Part shown: one piece after another, positions 11,971 to 24,051 of the stretch
How positions within the stretch are numbered: the stretch's first letter is position 1
Layout of the letters: every line of letters starts with the position of its first letter
The notes under the pieces: model-generated
The model's database searches: none
The model's input: the letters and a program-made list of their open reading frames with translations, nothing else
Told to the model about the DNA's origin: nothing
Origin: Fratercula arctica
Taxonomy: Eukaryota; Chordata; Aves; Charadriiformes; Alcidae
Assembly (NCBI GenBank): GCA_947846985.1
Contig: CANTUZ010000001.1
Location: 37,534,727-37,598,726, forward strand
Length of the DNA: 64,000 nt
Direction of reading: 5' to 3'
Made by a program: the position numbers and the translations under genes

Positions 11971-14385
11971 AATTCATCAACAAATAATAGATGAGAACAA
12001 TGTAAGAAATACAGCTGGGAAATATTATTAGTAGTATGAAAACTGTATTTGGCTGTCTTAACTGGAAAAGATATATCATATTCATTAGAAATGACTAACA
12101 ATATTTTTTTTTAACAAGTTGGTGAAAGAATTAAAGTTAGTGAAATTAGTTGACAGATGAATCTCTGTGTCCTAAGCCTAAGTGATAATGCACAGGAAAG
12201 TAGTTATATAAAGACAAATGCAACAATTTCTTCAATTTACTTTCTTATATTTATCATTATATCTAAGCCAAATCCTTGTGCCTCAATAGCTGTGTATACC
12301 ATATGTGTTTCCATTACAAGTTTGTCTACACAAGGTTCTTATTCAGCTCTGAAAACATAAAGTTTTCTCACTTTTTTTTTTATTTTTTTATTCAAGGATA
12401 AATGTATTTGTTATGGTCAATTCAAGGAAAGTCCTGTTTCTTACAGAGAGCTAGTATGCCATCATGTCTCAACAGAAAAATACAAGCCTTCTTTACCTCA
12501 CAAGCTATTTTTTATTTATTAATTTGAGTTTGTGCTTGTACTATCATTTGTATGGTGGTGATATCTCACAATTTTCTGTATCAGTAGATAGGTTCCTTTG
12601 GCACCACAATCCATTATTTTCTTTCAGAAGACAAGTAGCAATGCGGAGCAATATAATCACATAATTTTTTTCAATAAACGAAACATTGGCAATGTAACCA
12701 AACTGCTATATGTGAAACCTGCAGTATAAGCAGATAGCAGAAACAGTTTTTTGAGATCTCATAAAATCCTTTAAGGTGCACTATTTATAAGAAAATATTA
12801 GGCAGTAATGTTGCAACTGTGGTGGTTTAAGCATGTAACAGACACAAGGATCAGGATCCATATCATCATAACATACAGAATGTAAACATTTAAGTCTCAG
12901 CCAGCTTTTTTTACAGTTAAGGGTGAGAAAAGGCCTCCAGAGGTAATCCACGTGACCTACCCTAAATATCTCCTTTAGGATTAGGTGAATTCCTCTCCAG
13001 AGGTGTTTAATTTTACAAAGGCAATTTACAGAGGATAACTTGGATATTGTAACCTATCCGTAAAATTTTTAACTGAGAAGAGGGAATTCTTAATCAAGGC
13101 TAATTGGGAGAAGGCACATATCTTATATCTTGCAGTAAAGTTGGAAAAAGCACATGTGTAACCCGTAGAGTGGACTTTGTGCCTGGAAGTGTACCTGCTT
13201 CTTTTTGACCCTTATAATCTGGCCTGAAAAGACATCTCTGCTTATAAACTTTGTGCCTTTAAAGACTCTTACGTTATCTGACAGCATTTCAGCTTCAGAA
13301 TACATTTGGTTTCAACTGGATCCCTGGGTTCCTCATGAGTTGGCCAGGTGATGTGGTTGGGGCTTTGAATCCTGCACATTACACAGGTTATGGTTACTGT
13401 GGAAGTTTTCATACTAAGCTTAAAGCTCACTATCTTTGGAGCACTTTGCTTCCTTTCAGATATGCTGTTTTGCAATGAATAGGATTTCATGTTTTTACAT
13501 CTTATATTTGCATTTCTTTCCTATCCAAGGAGATAATTCCAGTACAGCTGAGGCATACTTTACTGAAGGATCCAAGAGCTTTTGTATGGTCTCAGTCCAG
13601 ATTTAATATTCCTCAGTGACTTTCTCCTTTTTCTGACTCAACAGAACCAACAGCTCCACGATATGTTTACATTAAATGCAAATGGGGGTGGCAGGGAGGA
13701 GGGAACTGAAAATAATTTTCAAGTCCTTTGGGGATATGCTGTTACTACTGCTCTGCAGCAGCCCCTGCTGGAAAAGGACACATGTAAAACCCACAGGTCT
13801 CGCCACAGCCATGCCTGTCAAACCTGCTGCTTAATCACTGGCTAGTTGTGGTCCAGCACAGTCATCGATGACCTCTAGGTTCACTGAAACCTGGAACTGG
13901 TTCTCCTGCCATCTGCAGAGTGGCAACTGCTCATTCTTATCACAATGAGTCCTGAATGCCAGAAGAATAAATAATGCTTATGAGCCTTTTCTGACATATT
14001 TGTAGCCTCGAACAATAAGGAAACTGAAAAATATTAGTGTAAGAGAAGCGCAGCCATACAGGGTAAGATAAAGTACCTGAGAAAAGCTTTACTTAAAGTA
14101 CATGTCATGACATAGTGTCCAAAGAACATTTTTCACCCAGTGAAAGCACATTAAGTTATGCTAGTGCTGTCTTCTCTTCCATGTGTTTGTTGACAGATGT
14201 TTGGAAAAGAAAATCTTCCTTTCTGCTTGACCTTAAAAGCTGTCCCACACAGATCTTTTATATTTATAATGCTAAACAGTAAAACAGTAAAACAAAAAGG
14301 GGAGTTGTTCTGCAATAGAAACAAAATACTTTTGTTACTCAAATTGTATAGAAAAATATTAAAAGTTGTTTCTCCTAATAATATT

Positions 14386-14421
14386 AGAACAATAACAACA
14401 ACAACGACAACAATAATTGTC
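14386..14421. repeat. (AAC)n-type microsatellite, interrupted
   Basis: AACAATAACAACAACAACG and similar units, seen directly. The Val- and Thr-runs in the frames on both strands (14151-14483 and 14197-14427) come from this repeat. Confidence 0.85.
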
Positions 14422-15171
14422 ATTTGAAATACATAACTACAGTGGAAAAAATGCCAGTGATTGCAATTTGTTTTGCCATACATCCATGAAAATTCCCTAC
14501 AATGGAAAGAAAATACTGCAGGCAGGTAAAAACATATCTATTTTCTGGTATTTATCACCACATTTAAGCCAAACAGTTCTGTAAAATGTGTACATTTCTA
14601 ATAGGAGTAATATTCCCTCAGGGCTAGACTGAGTGAAAAACAGTAGGAACAATTTACATGAAAGTGATTCATGTAATGGGGAAAGCTGGAGGAGATGGGT
14701 GTGGGGAAGAGAAGGGATGGAACAATGGAAGACAGGAAACAGGACACAGAAGACACACTGATTTAAAGATTTGGAATGATTAGCTATTTTTACACTAGGA
14801 AAACTATCTTAAAGAGGAAGAGGGATTAAGTTTTAAACAATGACAGACACCAAAATAACAAGGAGCCTCAACAGGAACAGTACCCTGCAACAGAAGACAA
14901 GTGCCTCTGGGTTACCTCCATGAGAAGTTTCATGTCTCAGAGTTGTTGGAGGAGCAAATGGCATTTTTTCTATAGTTTCTTAGGTCCAAGAGCACAAGCA
15001 GACTTCTCTACATTTTCAGAGAAAATCAGAGACACGTCACTTTTTTCACATTTCTCTGGTGATACACAGGCAACACAGGCTAGTGTAATAACTAAACTGA
15101 GCACCACAAACATAAAAAAAGTAGTGAATTCAGGAAAAGTAGGACTAGAGAGCATGTAGGTTTTGTCAAAA

Positions 15172-15225
15172 TATAAATAATTTCCACTGAAAAAGAATAA
15201 ATACAAATAATTTCCACTGAAAAAT
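15172..15225. repeat. Two-copy tandem duplication, about 30 bp
   Basis: AAATAATTTCCACTGAAAAA occurs twice with a 30-bp period (starts near 15175 and 15205) and near-identical flanks, which suggests a recent local duplication. It is followed by an AT-only stretch. Confidence 0.8.
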
Positions 15226-16099
15226 AATATATTTATTTTATTTTTTAAATTTAAATTTCGGATAATAAAGAGCTTCCTTATTCTGCCAATATTCACATTT
15301 TTATTGGGAAGGAATTACTTTTCAGACTGTTTTAACACAAGAAGGAGACTATTGCTTTACTAGCCCAAAGTCTCCTTAGATAATCTAATTGCCTTACAAT
15401 CAAACAGCATAGAAGAATTGCATCAAAGTATTTTTACTCCATCTGACTTGCAGGAAAGATTTGATATGCGGTTTAGTAAACATTACACTAAGAAATTCTA
15501 CTGTTGGCAGAGAGTCCTTTCCTGGCTGTAGGTACTGACTAGTACATTTTGGGAAATTGTACCCTAAATGTTAGACAAGAACACAGAGGAAGAAACATAA
15601 ATGGAGGCAGAATGAGAGCTGAAGCTGGGCACTGAGTCTGTAAATATGGCAAGTTAAGTTTACACCTGATGAAAATTGATGGCATTTTAAGGGGATAAAC
15701 TATTTAAAGATTTTCACACCTGCATAAAATATTGCAGTTCTTAAAGAATTTTCTGTTATTATCTTCACGAATTCCAAATTTCAGTGAGAAATTAAAATTT
15801 ATTTTTTTTCTTTCTTCCAAACAGCAATATTCAATAGATAAGTATGGTTAGTTAGTCTATGTAAACAAAATCTGTCGACTTTTAAAGTCACCTTGGGTGT
15901 TTGATATATATTAGTTTTTTTTAACTAAAGGACATATAATTTGTTATACTTCTAATAGGAAACAATATACTAGAAAAAGATTTTTTGCTTAAAATTGTAG
16001 TGTGACTTTAGCATTGAAAAGGCACATCTGGGTGAAACAGGGAACTCTGGCTTCATGCAACCCTCATTTAAGAAGTAGGCTGCAAATGAGATAGTGTAA

Positions 16100-16830
16100 G
16101 TCCTCCCTCCCTCTGCCCGCCTCCAGCTGCCAGCGGCTCACCACGCTGCTACCCAAGAAATATCACATAGAGCGATGCTGGGAAAGTCACTAATGTATTA
16201 CCATGGCCAGCCAGCGGAGCTTTCTAGAATTTATTCATTGCTAATGAAATACTTTATATACTTTTTCACAAAAATAACAACAAACCAACCCCACAACCTA
16301 AAGTTTCATTATACCACTGGGCATTTGTACCTTTGACAACCTTCTTGGCAACTCTTACAAAAGCTGTGTCTTTGAAAAAACATCGTGAGGGGGCAGCTTG
16401 CTATATTTTGTAAATCATAAGGTCTGTCTGCAAATGCAGAGCACTGCAGCTGATTTAGTTGTTGGCCTAGAAACTCTGCTGTTAGGACCATTAAACAGGT
16501 CCAGAGTTTAAGTTGCACAGTAAATTATACACAGAAGAAAACGGGCACAGACTCTTACCTCGTGATTCCTCCCTTTAAACCCCGGGCTGGCTGCATTGCA
16601 GCATGCAGAGGCTCTGACAGTATTCGCTTGTTGTCGGCTCTGGTTTAAACAGTGATGCACTGCTTTCCCCAGCCTTGATCAGTCCAGGCAACTGAAGGTT
16701 ACCATGTTCTTTAGTAAAGCCAATGATAAGGACAAAAAAGGAATAAACCGGACTGAGAGCAAAGCTGGTGCGATGCCAGCGAGGGGCCCTCAGTCAATGG
16801 CCTGTTATGAGCCTTCCTTTCTTACATCAT
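16100..16830 (-). promoter_or_regulatory. CpG-enriched islet, candidate minus-strand first exon/promoter
   Basis: Two patches (16110-16220 and 16540-16790) are richer in G+C and CpG than anything nearby. On the minus strand the second patch ends in ATCACGAG followed by GTAAGAGT: a good 5' splice site with GT at 16557-16558 and the putative exon ending at 16559. No acceptor is needed for a first exon, so transcription could begin upstream, towards 16790. One short minus-strand ATG frame (MQPARGLKGG...) stays open through the donor, but its start context is weak. A plus-strand frame, ATG near 16703, reads MFFSKANDKDKKG... for about 42 codons and is unrecognised. A conserved enhancer is an equally good reading. 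Confidence 0.25.
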
Positions 16831-18529
16831 AAATTACTTAAAATGCTATATCTGAATCAGCCCTGTGTGGTCCCCACCATCTCAATCTCTGCAAATGCTC
16901 TAGCTGCTCTTCCTTAACACCGGATCCAACTCTACAAATAAACCACACTGCCTGCACACTTTGTGAAATACTAAAACACAAGGTAATTACTGGAGACAGT
17001 GTAAGATGATGACAATGCAAACTTTAGCTCAAGACAAAGGAAACATTACTTCTCTATTTCCTCTCAGATGTTAAAGGTGAGTATGCAATTACCAGAATAT
17101 AATTAACAAAGTTACATACTCTCTTTTGATGAATGCCCAGCTAGACGCACGTCAGGTAGCAGCCTCGAACAAAAGAATGTTAATTCAACTGAAGTGCGAT
17201 ACGGATTGTTTTGATTTATAGTTCTTAACAAACTGCTTTCTCCCTTTACTCTGACTTACAGTGCATCATGTTGAAGTGCAGTGTGATTAGAAACTGTCTG
17301 AGACTGTGGCCTTTCATCAACAATGGAAGCAAATATGTCACTCAAACAGATTCAGTTTACATCTACTCAGCAGCACTCCTGGAGCTTAGTTTTCTGTTAC
17401 GTAGCAAGGATTATCTTTTTTTTTTTTTTTTATAATAGCTGACCACAGGACTGAAGACTTGTATTGGGCATGCTGCCCTTTCACATTTAGGTTAATAACT
17501 GAAATATTATATGTTCCATACTTTGAGTAAATAAAGCAGCATACCTAAATAATGAAACCTGGCTACATGCTGAAAAATGTAAATCACTGTATACCAGCTG
17601 TCACCAGGGGGAACTATTAAATCATGCAGCAACTTTCAAGGCTAGAGTGATATGGACTGGCACACCATACAAGTACACAAATGTTTAGAAAGCCGAGGAC
17701 TGGCAGCTGTGTAATGGCTAACCAAAGGTTAATAGCACAGAGATACATGACACATGATACAAGTTGAACTAACATAGCAATTAAAAACAGGCAAAAAGTA
17801 TGTCTTCTGGAATATGTGGATATTGAATGCCACATTTACAATACAACATGACTGTGAGGTGTTTAAAAAATTATTTTTCCTGAAATAAGTAAAATGTAAT
17901 TAGATAAAGACAAGTCCGCAGAGGCTACTGCAGGATGGCATAATCAAATGTACTCATCAGTGACCCGCAATAGCTTCCCAACAAAAATTCTCCAATCTAA
18001 AACAGCAGTGTTTTGGTGTTTCTTTGGCATTATTCATACTTGTTAAAGCTTCTCAAAGTCATCGGTTTTGTTAAAAAATCAAGGAATTGTTAGCTCTTTA
18101 ACAGGGACATTTGAAAGGAGAACATGGTAATGTGTTTGAAAGCAGGGATCACAGCTCAATAATATGCTGGTGAACAGTAGTGGTTTGACAAATTCCACCA
18201 AACTTCTCTCCATCCTCACTCATATGCCTTTTAGTCCGTCAGAATCTCAATGGACCCTACCCACCTGTAGGTGACAAGGTTTCTTCCAGTTCAGATTAAG
18301 GGAGAGACAGCAAACCATAACGGTAATGAGAAGAATAAGGGAAGTAAATTTACAGGCTCAATGGGTACAGAAAATGATAGCATGTCTGCAAGAACAATTC
18401 TACAAAAAAATTGGTTTTGTTGTATATGAAAAACTAAATACAATTTCACAACAGCACGCTGTCACAAAGACAAATATTACATTGAATAGTGTTAATAGAC
18501 ATATCACATGTAAAACAAGCAAGGTAATT
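16831..18529. other. Unique noncoding sequence
   Basis: Nothing recognised beyond a T-run near 17416-17431. Short minus-strand frames at 16838-17020 and 17617-17835 lack known domains. Confidence 0.5.
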
Positions 18530-18950
18530 ATTTTGGTTTCCTTGACACTGTTTAGGACTCTGTTGGGTTACCGTGTTCAGTTTTGGACACAACATTTTCA
18601 AAAAGGCAGACAAATTGGAAAGAGTTCAGAGGAGAGCAACAAAAATGATAAAAGGTTTGGAAAATAAGATCTATGGGGAAAGGTTAACTGAACTGGGCAT
18701 GTTCAGACTAAAGAAAAGAAGACTGAAGGGAGGCGTGATCTGTCTGCAAATACATAGAGTTGCTATAAAGAGGATAGGGACAAATTATTCTCATTAGTCA
18801 ATGAGGACAGAACAAGAACTAATGGGCTTATGCTGCAGCAGAGAACATCTAGGTTAAGTGTAAAGGAAAAACTTTAACTAACAGAACAGTTAGAAATACA
18901 ACATGCTGCCAAAGGAGCCTGAAAAACTCCCTCTGAGACTCAGGTTTTAG
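18530..18950 (+). mobile_element. Old CR1-type LINE fragment, 3' portion of ORF2
   Basis: The plus strand encodes, in two frames, the conserved C-terminal end of CR1 ORF2. One frame gives a degraded version of the LVRPHLEYCVQFW block (GYRVQFWTQ). A shifted frame gives KLERVQRRATKMIKGLE, then ERLTELGMFRLKKRRLKGG, then DNA matching the region before the 3' UTR. No 3' terminal repeats are found. The sequence is more diverged than the other CR1 copies here and resembles older amniote CR1 subfamilies, so it probably inserted long before them. It is followed directly by a MIR-type SINE. Confidence 0.85.
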
Positions 18951-18983
18951 CTTATTCTTGCTTTATGTCTGGTAGAGGGAGGA

Positions 18984-19178
18984 TCACACAACGGTTAGGG
19001 CTCTAGCCAGTTTCTTTCTGCACTGCAGATCTCTTACGTGACCTTGGGTAAGCCAGTTAACACTGCATTTCATCTCCCTAGCTGTAAAACAGTGACAAAA
19101 GCAATTCCCTCGCTCTCAGAGATGCTGTAAGGATAAATAGTTAAGGCTTCTCAGACACTCTAGGAGACATCTAAGTAA
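18984..19178 (+). mobile_element. MIR-type tRNA-derived SINE
   Basis: The order of motifs matches MIR: a tRNA-like head with CAACGGTTAGGGCTCTAGCC, the core TGACCTTGGGTAAGCCAGTTAA (read in two overlapping parts), then TCATCTCCC-AGCTGTAAAA, and a tail resembling GATG-TGTAAGGATAAAT. MIR elements are ancient amniote SINEs whose tail is shared with an old LINE. The copy is heavily mutated and inactive. Confidence 0.75.
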
Positions 19179-21614
19179 CTATACTAATTAAACATTCAAA
19201 CCTGCCGCAATGCAAAAGCAACAACTGCCTGACATACCTGTAGGTCCCTTCGAAGCCAAAAGACTTCTGTGACCACTGCAATGTGCTTTAGCTAACACAT
19301 CCAATCTAGGATGTATTAGGATGATCCAGCCTAAGCTGTATCTGAGAAAAAAAGAGTAAAAAGTAACAATAAATCGGTAGTTGTATGGTTGCTATGACAG
19401 CTCACTGGCAGCCTGGCCCAACTACCTGCTGATATCGTGCACTCTGCTGGTAGAAGATGTGGTAGAAGATGGATCAAGACTGAGTACCAGTTATTAAGCA
19501 TGAAAAGGGGCCAGTTAGGGTTCTGTCCTAGCTGTCTGCACAAGTTCTACCATAGCAACATTGCTGACATCAAATCTGGAAAGCACATTAAAATCAAGTT
19601 AGAAAGGTAGAGAATGTTAAAAGTAAACAATAAGGATATTTAAGGGAAATATTTTTTGTTAAACTTTTAATCAAAGGCTTATTCCTATTTGTTGCTTAAT
19701 TTCATGTGGTTATTTTGGTGGTTACAAGGGAGCTGCATTTCCTATCTAAAAGTAATTATCAATAATAAATTCTATGAAAAGCTCAAAAAATAAAGGAACA
19801 GCAGCAACATCCCTTTAAAAGAATTGGAGTTTTGTGATACTAAAAGTAGTTGAGACTGTAAAAGCTAAAATACTGTAAATAAATGTAGCCAGTTTAAATT
19901 TTTCATTTACTTCCTGTATTTGGACTCTGCAAAAAGTTGATTTTTTTTAATTTTTTTTTTTTAATTATTATTTTCCTGTAGAGCAAGGATGCATTTTCAT
20001 CTCACTTGTTTAGCTTTCCAGATAGATAGAATACACATCTCCCTGGGTCTCAGTACAGTGAGACTTACAATAACATAATGCTGCATTTCCCAAGCTATTT
20101 TGTCCTGTACCTTCTTCAACGATAGCCCAACTATTCCTGCCTTCCAGCTGCAGTTAACTCAGCTGAGGCATCAGGCTGAGGCTCCCTATCGTAAATGGAC
20201 TACTTTTCCAAACACATCTCACAAATTCAGCCTTTGCTACTGTAGTAGAAAGTTTCACTTTGAAGAATACATACTTAAAATACGCAGTGTAAAAAAAGTT
20301 TAGCATCCTCTAATTCCTCCATTGCAATAGAAAACCCTGAATAAACTTAGAAATTAAAGAAAGTTATGAGAAAGAACTGATTTGCTACTAACCTGTTGAA
20401 CACAAAAGTCAACAAAACAAATAACAAACCACTGCAACCTAAAACATTTATGTAAAAATAAGCTGAAACCATGTCAGATTTCAAGTGCTGAAGCATTGGA
20501 CACATTTCAAGAAAAAAATAAATGTGTCTCTCCATGGGCACAAGTGGTTTCACTGACGAGCAGCTATGCAGAAAAAAGTGATGTAAATGACAGGATAACT
20601 GGAAAGTAAGTCATGAACCCAGGTGGAGCAAACAAAAAGCATGACACAAGATCTCAGAAGACCTCAACAGTTCACAGGAACAATGAGCTCACTACCATTA
20701 ACCCAAATGCTACTGGCATTTCATCTGGGAAGTTAAATGTTTACTGCATGGAATTTGTGCTATATACTTATTCATATGCATGTTGACACTCACCACAAAA
20801 GACTTTCAAGTAGAATTGCGTGAACCATAGATGTTTTTTCATTCAGTTAAGAAACCAACAACAAAAATTCAGCTTAATATTTGGCTTTATTTTCAAGCTA
20901 TTTCAGCCATCTTTTAATCCTCTGGGGGAAAAATGTACAGCAGAATTTGAGATGAAAAAGTTTGGTTTTTTTTTAAATAAAGAGCTATCACATTTTGTTT
21001 CAAAAAATAAAAAGTAGGAACAAGAAAAATACTGATAGGGAAGAAAAAAATCTCCAAAGGGAAAACAGAGATGCAAGACTAACTTTGAACTTAGACACTT
21101 CCCACATTGTAATCAAGTGATTTGCCAGCCAACCACACATGTATACTAGAGAAACAAGTGAGAATGAGACTGTGGGGAGTGTGATAACAGTTCTGCACTC
21201 ATAGTACTTTCATCTCATAGTACATATATTTGTGCAATTGATACATTTACCAGTTGCATTTTTTCGTGTTGCAAATGACAATTTTCCAAATAGCTTGTAG
21301 ACAGTGCTTTGCTAGTAAAAAAACCCAAAGTAATTAAAGATGTTAATAACATACAAGCAGCTCTTGTACACACATTACACAGAAGATGGTCTGTGAGGGT
21401 TTCATGTGAGTACTCCTCAGTGACTCAGTTTAAGTCAAATTATTTTCAGGTTTTAAATCAAAAAGGAAATAGAGAATTCCTTTCCTCTCTCTCTTAAATT
21501 TTCTTAGAAGGTAATAACCTGTCGTAGCTCCTATGGAAATAATAGAGATACTCTGTTTCAGATTTCAAGGGGTGCTGGACATCATGGGAAAAATAGGATG
21601 TTGCGAAGTATTTC
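19179..21614. other. Unique noncoding sequence
   Basis: AT-rich, with T-runs near 19942-19966. No gene, transposon or RNA was recognised. Small frames (19331-19543, 20100-20303, 20347-20553, 20820-21017) show no domains. Confidence 0.5.
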
Positions 21615-21619
21615 CTGCC
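21615..21619. repeat. Left target-site duplication CTGCC of the solo LTR
   Basis: CTGCC lies immediately before the TG that starts the LTR and recurs exactly after its CA end at 22352-22356. A 5-bp duplication is typical of ERVL-like (class III) integration. Confidence 0.85.
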
Positions 21620-21966
21620 TGTCCTGATTTGAGGTAAAACAGAACCAACTTTCTGTTCAGTAATTTTACTTCTTAGCTAGGCCTCTTCTAACTCTCTGAA
21701 ATTAACAGCATGTTGTGTCGAAAACGGTTTGTTCTCAGAGTGATAAGACCAATATTTACAATTAGTGCCAAGGAGTGGTACGCAGAGAGGCTCTTGCCTG
21801 TACTTATTGCTATAACAACCAAGGTCAGCTAATTTCGTTATTTGCCCCGTTGGAGGGTCAGAAACAGAAAACCATAGAGGGGTCCCACCTGCAGGGAGGA
21901 GGGGACAGGACAGGTGACCAAAAACTGACCAACAGGGGTATTCCATCCCATCTGCCCCATGCTCAG

Positions 21967-21973
21967 TATAAAA
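21967..21973 (+). promoter_or_regulatory. LTR TATA box
   Basis: TATAAAA about 350 bp into the LTR and about 260 bp before its polyadenylation signal, the expected U3 promoter position. It is intact, so the LTR might still act as a promoter reading towards higher coordinates. Confidence 0.75.
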
Positions 21974-22225
21974 GATGAGGGATCTAAGGGTCAGCCCTCT
22001 TTCTTCAGTGGTTGACGTCCGAGGAGGACCCTGCCTGTTCATCTGGCTTTAATCCCGATCCGTGGGTTCCTGACTCCAGCTCTGGAATCCAGTTCCCACC
22101 CATTGCTGAGTCCAGTCTGGGACTTCCCCAGTGCCTGTCAGTGACATCATCCTGGGAGCTTAATATGTTTTGTATAAACTGCGTCTATTTTATTATTTTC
22201 CTTTTTATTTTATTATTAATATTTC

Positions 22226-22231
22226 ATTAAA
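22226..22231 (+). terminator. LTR polyadenylation signal ATTAAA
   Basis: ATTAAA in an AT-rich stretch, followed within about 35 bases by T/C-rich DNA, as expected near the R-U5 boundary. Confidence 0.7.
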
Positions 22232-22351
22232 GTCATTTAGTTTCTTCTAAACTTGTAAATCTCTTTCTCTCTCCTCCTCCTCTCCGTGTACGAGAGGTTG
22301 GGGGGGACCATCTGTCACCAGCCATTGGCCAATTCGGCCAAAACCACGACA

Positions 22352-22356
22352 CTGCC
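22352..22356. repeat. Right target-site duplication CTGCC
   Basis: Exact match to 21615-21619 immediately after the CA end of the LTR. Confidence 0.85.
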
Positions 22357-22386
22357 ATTATTTAGTACTGAATCATATTGCAAAAC

Positions 22387-23035
22387 ATAGAATTATAGAA
22401 TCATTTAGGTTGGAAAAGACCTTTAAGATCACCAGGTCCAACCATAAACCTAACCCTACCAAGTCCACCATTAAATCTAAGTGCCACATCAACAAGTCTT
22501 TTAAATACCTCCAGGGATGGTGACTCAACCACTTCCCTGGGCAGCCTGTTCCAATGCTTGACAACCCTTTTGGTGAAAAAATTTTTCCTAATATCCAATT
22601 TAAACTTCTCCTAGTGCAACTTAAGGACATTTCCAATTGTCCTACCACTTGTCACTTGGGAGAAGAGATCAACCCCCACCTCACTATGACCTCCTTTCAG
22701 GTAGTTGTAGAGAGCAATAAGGTCTCCCCTCAGCCTCCTTTTCTCCAGGCTAAACAACCCCAGTTCCCTCAGCTGCTCCTCATAAGACTTGTGCTCTAGA
22801 TGAGCTTCATTGCCCTTCTTCGGACATGCTCCAGCACCTCAATGTCTTTCTTGGAGTGAGAGGCCTAAAAGTGAACACAGTATTTGAGGTGCAACCTCAC
22901 CAGTGCCGAGTACAGTGGGACAATTACTTCCCTAGTCTTGCTGGCCACACTATTTCTAACACAAGCCAGGATGCTGTTGGCCACCTTGGCCACCTGAGCA
23001 CACTGCTGGCTCATATTCATCTGGCATGTTAGGCT
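22387..23035 (-). mobile_element. CR1 LINE, 3' portion, minus strand
   Basis: Its 3' end is at 22387, where the plus strand reads CATAGAATTATAGAATCATT, the complement of CR1 3' repeats. Reading the minus strand, the end of ORF2 is visible in pieces: [36 protein letters not shown], then (22401-22598) [20 protein letters not shown], the conserved CR1 ORF2 C-terminus. Similarity stops near 23035, so it is 5'-truncated and lacks the catalytic RT motifs. It lies only about 30 bp beyond the solo LTR's right duplication. Confidence 0.93.
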
Positions 23036-23827
23036 AGAACCAGAGTTAAACATTTCAGTAAGTTTCATGTATTTATTTGCATTTGCTTTCCCTTAAGCTT
23101 TATGGCTTGAATGATGCCAGTAACAGAGGGGAAGCATGTTTGTCTTTCCTAACTGTCACTGATGACACAGAAAAGTAAAATGGATGTGGATGTGTCTGTT
23201 TTGTTTCTTACTAATGAGGCTTTTCAAGTATTTCAATAATGAAGGGTTTGACATTCAAAGCATTTGCATCTATTGCCCTCAGCAGGGTATGACATGAAGA
23301 AGAAGCCCAAAGTTTTTACTGATAAGAAATACAGCGGTAATCTAGCAAGGACAACAACAGCTAGGGAGAAGAATATGAACAAACGTAATCCCTCAGGTTT
23401 GGTGCAGCAAAACACACTTGGAGGGTCACCCTTTGCCACTGGTGCAGCTAGTGAGTGGATAGACAGTGGAATGACAGCCGAGCCCACAGTCCTCTCAAGA
23501 GCTAAAATGAGAGAAGCAAGCAGCAAAAAACAGGATTTAGCTGGAAACGACTGCTTTCATCTGTGCGCTTGGGCCAATGCCAACTATCCTACTCCCCTGT
23601 GTACTATTAGATTATTTGACTTGATCAATTAATCTAATTTTAGACTGTTTTGGAAAGGGAAAATCAGTTAGAGGAACATATTGATGGTGGCATCAGATAT
23701 GTTTGATTCAATCTTGTCTATCTACAACAAAATGTATATAGCACAGTTTCCTTGAACACAACAAGAATCAGATGAGGCGTTTTCCTTTCTGACTCCTTCA
23801 AGTTTGTTAGGTAACACCCAGCTTCAA
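23036..23827. other. Unique sequence with an unexplained 122-codon frame
   Basis: A plus frame at 23264-23632 is long for this region (122 codons), but it shows no domain, signal peptide or repeat that I recognise, and no known gene comes to mind. It borders the dispersed repeat at 23828. It may be part of a larger unclassified transposon or a chance frame. Confidence 0.3.
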
Positions 23828-24051
23828 AAATAACCCTTTCAGCCTTTCTTCTATTTCGTGTTACCCAGCTACTGAAACCATGTCTGTTCCTTCGTGCTAC
23901 CCTGTTTCTTTCCTCCTTTCTCTGAGCTTTTGCTTCTCTGTCACAAGCTTTCAGACCCTTAAAAACACGATACCCGAGAAAACCCCTCCACACTGGTATG
24001 TATTTCAAATGTCCTGCTGGTGACTACTATTGTTTCAGTTGTCTGGTTCCA
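23828..24051. repeat. Unclassified dispersed repeat, copy 1
   Basis: This stretch is similar to 29080-29316 in the same orientation. The best block, 24027-24051, matches 29292-29316 at 23 of 25 positions. Further left, CTCTG...CTCTGTCACA and the AAAAACA...AAAAC-CTCCA blocks recur with the same spacing apart from small indels, and copy 2 carries about 40 extra bases before the best block. A minus frame (23718-24008, rich in Arg/Lys/Glu) crosses it but is not recognised. The family was not identified. Confidence 0.65.

Larger units (their letters stand above)
11971..16099. other. Unique noncoding sequence
   Basis: No gene was recognised. It holds an AAC-type microsatellite (14386-14421) and a 30-bp tandem duplication (15172-15225). 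A splice-like pair around 14006-14062 is open in one frame, but chance explains it equally well. Frames at 12157-12360, 13582-13845 and 14920-15159 have no recognisable domain. Confidence 0.5.
21620..22351 (+). mobile_element. Solo LTR of an endogenous retrovirus (732 bp)
   Basis: It begins TGTCCTGATTTGAGG and ends CCAAAACCACGACA, i.e. TG...CA termini, flanked by an exact CTGCC duplication. In plus orientation there is a TATA box (21967-21973) and a polyadenylation signal ATTAAA (22226-22231), dividing it into U3, R and U5. No internal retroviral sequence and no second LTR are present, so it is a solo LTR left by recombination between the two LTRs of a provirus. The 5-bp duplication suggests an ERVL-like source, which is inference. 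Frames inside it (21677-22042 minus; 21775-21978 and 22012-22230 plus) are not genes. Confidence 0.93.

Noticed and set aside
14006..14062. 57-nt splice-bounded segment open in one frame
   Set aside because: Same reason; the acceptor is also weak.
21677..22230. Three frames of 67-121 codons
   Set aside because: They lie wholly inside the solo LTR and match no retroviral protein.
23264..23632. 122-codon plus frame as a host gene
   Set aside because: No domain, no splice context and no recognised homologue; kept only as a possible part of an unclassified repeat.
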